The notes under the pieces are model-generated. The model was not told the DNA's origin, did not search any database, and was given only the letters and a program-made list of their open reading frames with translations. A program made the translations under genes and the position numbers. This document shows positions 6,874 through 7,867 of a DNA stretch of 7,867 nt, one piece after another. Every line of letters starts with the position of its first letter. Within the stretch, counting starts at the first letter, position 1. Source of the DNA: a gamma proteobacterium symbiont of Lucinoma myriamae (GTDB lineage Bacteria; Pseudomonadota; Gammaproteobacteria; GRL18); NCBI GenBank assembly GCA_025655635.1, contig JAHXIM010000003.1, positions 1 to 7,867 of the forward strand, read 5' to 3'.

Positions 6874-7800
6874 TCATAGAACAATCTCCTTTTCTTCGCT
6901 TACATCACTGACATAAATAATCTTATCGCTTTTTTTCGGTGCTGGAATTTCTGCTCTGGCTTGAAAAATAGGATCTTTAAAATATAAAGGCTGTCTTCCA
7001 TAGATAGCTGGATAGCCTGCAACATAGACAACCATATCGCCCCCCTCTATAATCTGATCCTCTCCATTTTTTACAGGGCCTGGCATTCTTAAACATTCAT
7101 CGGCTGTTAATAATGCTCGTTGCACTTCTTGTGTGGTTCTTGAAACATTTCCTAGTAAAGCACTGGTTCTACGTCCAGAGGTTGTAATTTGTTCCTTAAC
7201 AATCGTTGTTTGACCTGTCAATTTAGAAAGATGCTCTGCTGTTTCAATTCGATTAGGTGGGTATGCATTTTGTACATGGCAATTTGAAGTGATTGTTTCA
7301 TCAGGCCCATAGCCTGTTTCACGACTTTTAAGCTGATTAATATCCTGGCAAATTAAGTAACACTTAATACCGTAACCAGCAACAAAGGCCAAAGCCTCTT
7401 GAAGAATTTCTAACTTGCCTAAACTTGGAAATTCATCAAGCATCATTAAAAGCCGGTGTTTATAGTGGGCGACAGGTCGGCCTTTTTCAAAATTCATCTT
7501 GTCAGCATTTAATCGGATGATCATATTTAATAAAATACGCACTAATGGACGTAAACGAGCTTTATCATTAGGCTGAGTAACAATATAAAGACTGACAGGA
7601 TCATCATTATTCATGAGATCCTTAATTTTAAATTCTGATTTGCTGACATTTTTTGCAACAACGGGATCACGATATAAAGCAAGGTAAGATTTAGCAGTAG
7701 ATAGAACAGAGCCAGCTTCTTCTTCTGGTCGATCCATCATATCTTTAGCTGCTGAACCAACAACAGGATGAGGTTCACCGTATACGTCAAAACTTCCCAC
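6874..7800 (-). CDS. traG: TraG/VirD4-family type IV coupling protein, C-terminal part
   Basis: This is the C-terminal half of an IncP-type TraG coupling ATPase, the inner-membrane hexamer that hands the relaxase-DNA complex to the type IV secretion channel. The 308 visible residues contain the Walker B strand (LLMMLDEFPSLGK, D122-E123 of the fragment), a family stretch starting at PHPVVGSAAKDM, a LSTAKSYLALYRDPVVAKN block, a QD motif (152-153) and the C-terminal TADECLRMPGP and GDMVVYVAGYPAIYG motifs. Family members are about 630 residues, so some 320 N-terminal residues are missing, including the membrane segments and Walker A. They must lie beyond the right edge or be lost. The GTG at 7800 has no ribosome binding site and is only the first possible start after an in-frame TGA (7812-7810). 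It is probably not a natural start. The stop overlaps the traF start (ATGA). Family assignment is firm; integrity is doubtful. Confidence 0.93.
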   Translation of the reverse strand: MGSFDVYGEPHPVVGSAAKDMMDRPEEEAGSVLSTAKSYLALYRDPVVAKNVSKSEFKIKDLMNNDDPVSLYIVTQPNDKARLRPLVRILLNMIIRLNADKMNFEKGRPVAHYKHRLLMMLDEFPSLGKLEILQEALAFVAGYGIKCYLICQDINQLKSRETGYGPDETITSNCHVQNAYPPNRIETAEHLSKLTGQTTIVKEQITTSGRRTSALLGNVSRTTQEVQRALLTADECLRMPGPVKNGEDQIIEGGDMVVYVAGYPAIYGRQPLYFKDPIFQARAEIPAPKKSDKIIYVSDVSEEKEIVL

Positions 7801-7812
7801 GTTGACTGATCA

Positions 7813-7867
7813 TGCCACTTTATTTAAGGGCTGAATTTTTTCAGTTAAATTCCATGGCATAAATTGA
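7813..7867 (-). pseudogene. Probable upstream piece of traG, separated by an in-frame TGA
   Basis: The frame of the TraG fragment stays open for 18 codons from the window edge to the TGA at 7812-7810. It reads QFMPWNLTEKIQPLNKVA and then stops. The other two frames of this strand contain stops in the same stretch. The simplest reading is that traG continued in this frame and carries a nonsense change, for example TGG or CGA to TGA. Eighteen open codons are weak evidence, and I cannot confirm that this peptide matches the equivalent position in TraG homologues. A frameshift or deletion further upstream is also possible. Confidence 0.4.

Larger units (their letters stand above)
6345..6877 (-). 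pseudogene. traF: TraF-type S26 peptidase (pilin cyclase), split by a -1 frame change; broken or recoded
   Basis: TraF of IncP plasmids is a signal-peptidase-like membrane enzyme that trims and cyclises the TrbC pilin. The first frame starts at ATG 6877, after an AAGGAG site 8 nt upstream, and overlaps the traG stop. It gives a membrane anchor (residues about 11-30), the nucleophile region GLRVNTTKSIPLGLY (Ser38) and a CPP motif, then meets TAG at 6652-6650 after 75 codons. The rest lies in the -1 frame: RGYLEAGLCPGE, the YMMKKILAAK block with the expected catalytic Lys (about residue 90), and LLMGDVSSKSFDARYFG near the end. Joined at the A7 run 6668-6662, the product is 177 residues, about the usual TraF length, with no motif missing. 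The first frame alone has Ser but not Lys, so activity requires crossing the shift. Explanations are a lost A, a sequencing error, or ribosomal or transcriptional slippage. Confidence 0.9.

Noticed and set aside
7810..7812. TGA read as an amino acid through an altered genetic code or selenocysteine
   Set aside because: TGA serves as the normal stop of topB and traG in this window, TraG has no known selenocysteine, and I see no convincing SECIS-like hairpin directly downstream.
7831..7844. Inverted repeat CTGAA-TTTT-TTCAG near the right edge
   Set aside because: It has only a 5-bp AT-rich stem inside what looks like traG coding sequence. It is too weak for a terminator or operator.
1..7867. 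CRISPR array, tRNA, rRNA or insertion sequence
   Set aside because: I found no regularly spaced repeats, cloverleaf sequence, rRNA segment, transposase frame or terminal inverted repeats on either strand.

Overview
The window is an AT-rich stretch (roughly 37-38% G+C by eye) in which every convincing gene lies on the minus strand. Gene content and order match the Tra1 leader-distal region of IncP-type (RP4-like) conjugative plasmids and related integrative elements: traG (coupling ATPase) - traF (pilin-maturing peptidase) - traE/topB (topoisomerase III) - traD (small acidic protein) - traC (ArdC/primase). A small membrane protein gene follows. Low G+C together with IncP-type proteins suggests a conjugative plasmid or ICE of a low-GC proteobacterium, probably a gammaproteobacterium. 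The sequence alone does not name the host, and nothing here separates a plasmid from an integrated element.

Layout, in the direction of transcription (right to left). At 7867-6874 is the C-terminal half of TraG, with a TGA codon in its frame at 7812-7810 and no good start codon after it. At 6877-6345 is traF, complete in content but split by a -1 frame change at an A7 run (6668-6662). At 6332-4281 is an intact topoisomerase III. At 4284-4087 is a 65-residue acidic TraD-like protein. At 4079-360 is an unusually long TraC (1,239 residues) with an antirestriction/metallopeptidase-like N-terminus, two DUF5710 modules and a Toprim-type primase C-terminus. At 333-112 is a 73-residue protein with two likely membrane segments. 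Positions 1-111 hold no firmly assignable gene.

The genes are tightly packed: ATGA overlaps join traG-traF and topB-traD, and the other gaps are 12, 7 and 26 nt. Most starts have an AAGGAG-like ribosome binding site. This indicates one polycistronic transcript entering from beyond the right edge. I see no internal promoter and no convincing terminator.

In a working element TraG would link the relaxosome to the type IV secretion channel, TraF would cyclise the pilin, topoisomerase III would resolve DNA during transfer or replication, and TraC would prime the transferred strand and perhaps shield it from restriction. As sequenced, two adjacent essential transfer genes (traG and traF) are interrupted. 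This is either decay, sequencing error, or in the case of traF possible recoding at a correctly phased A AAA AAA heptamer. The traF site is the most notable observation. I found no clearly new multi-gene system.
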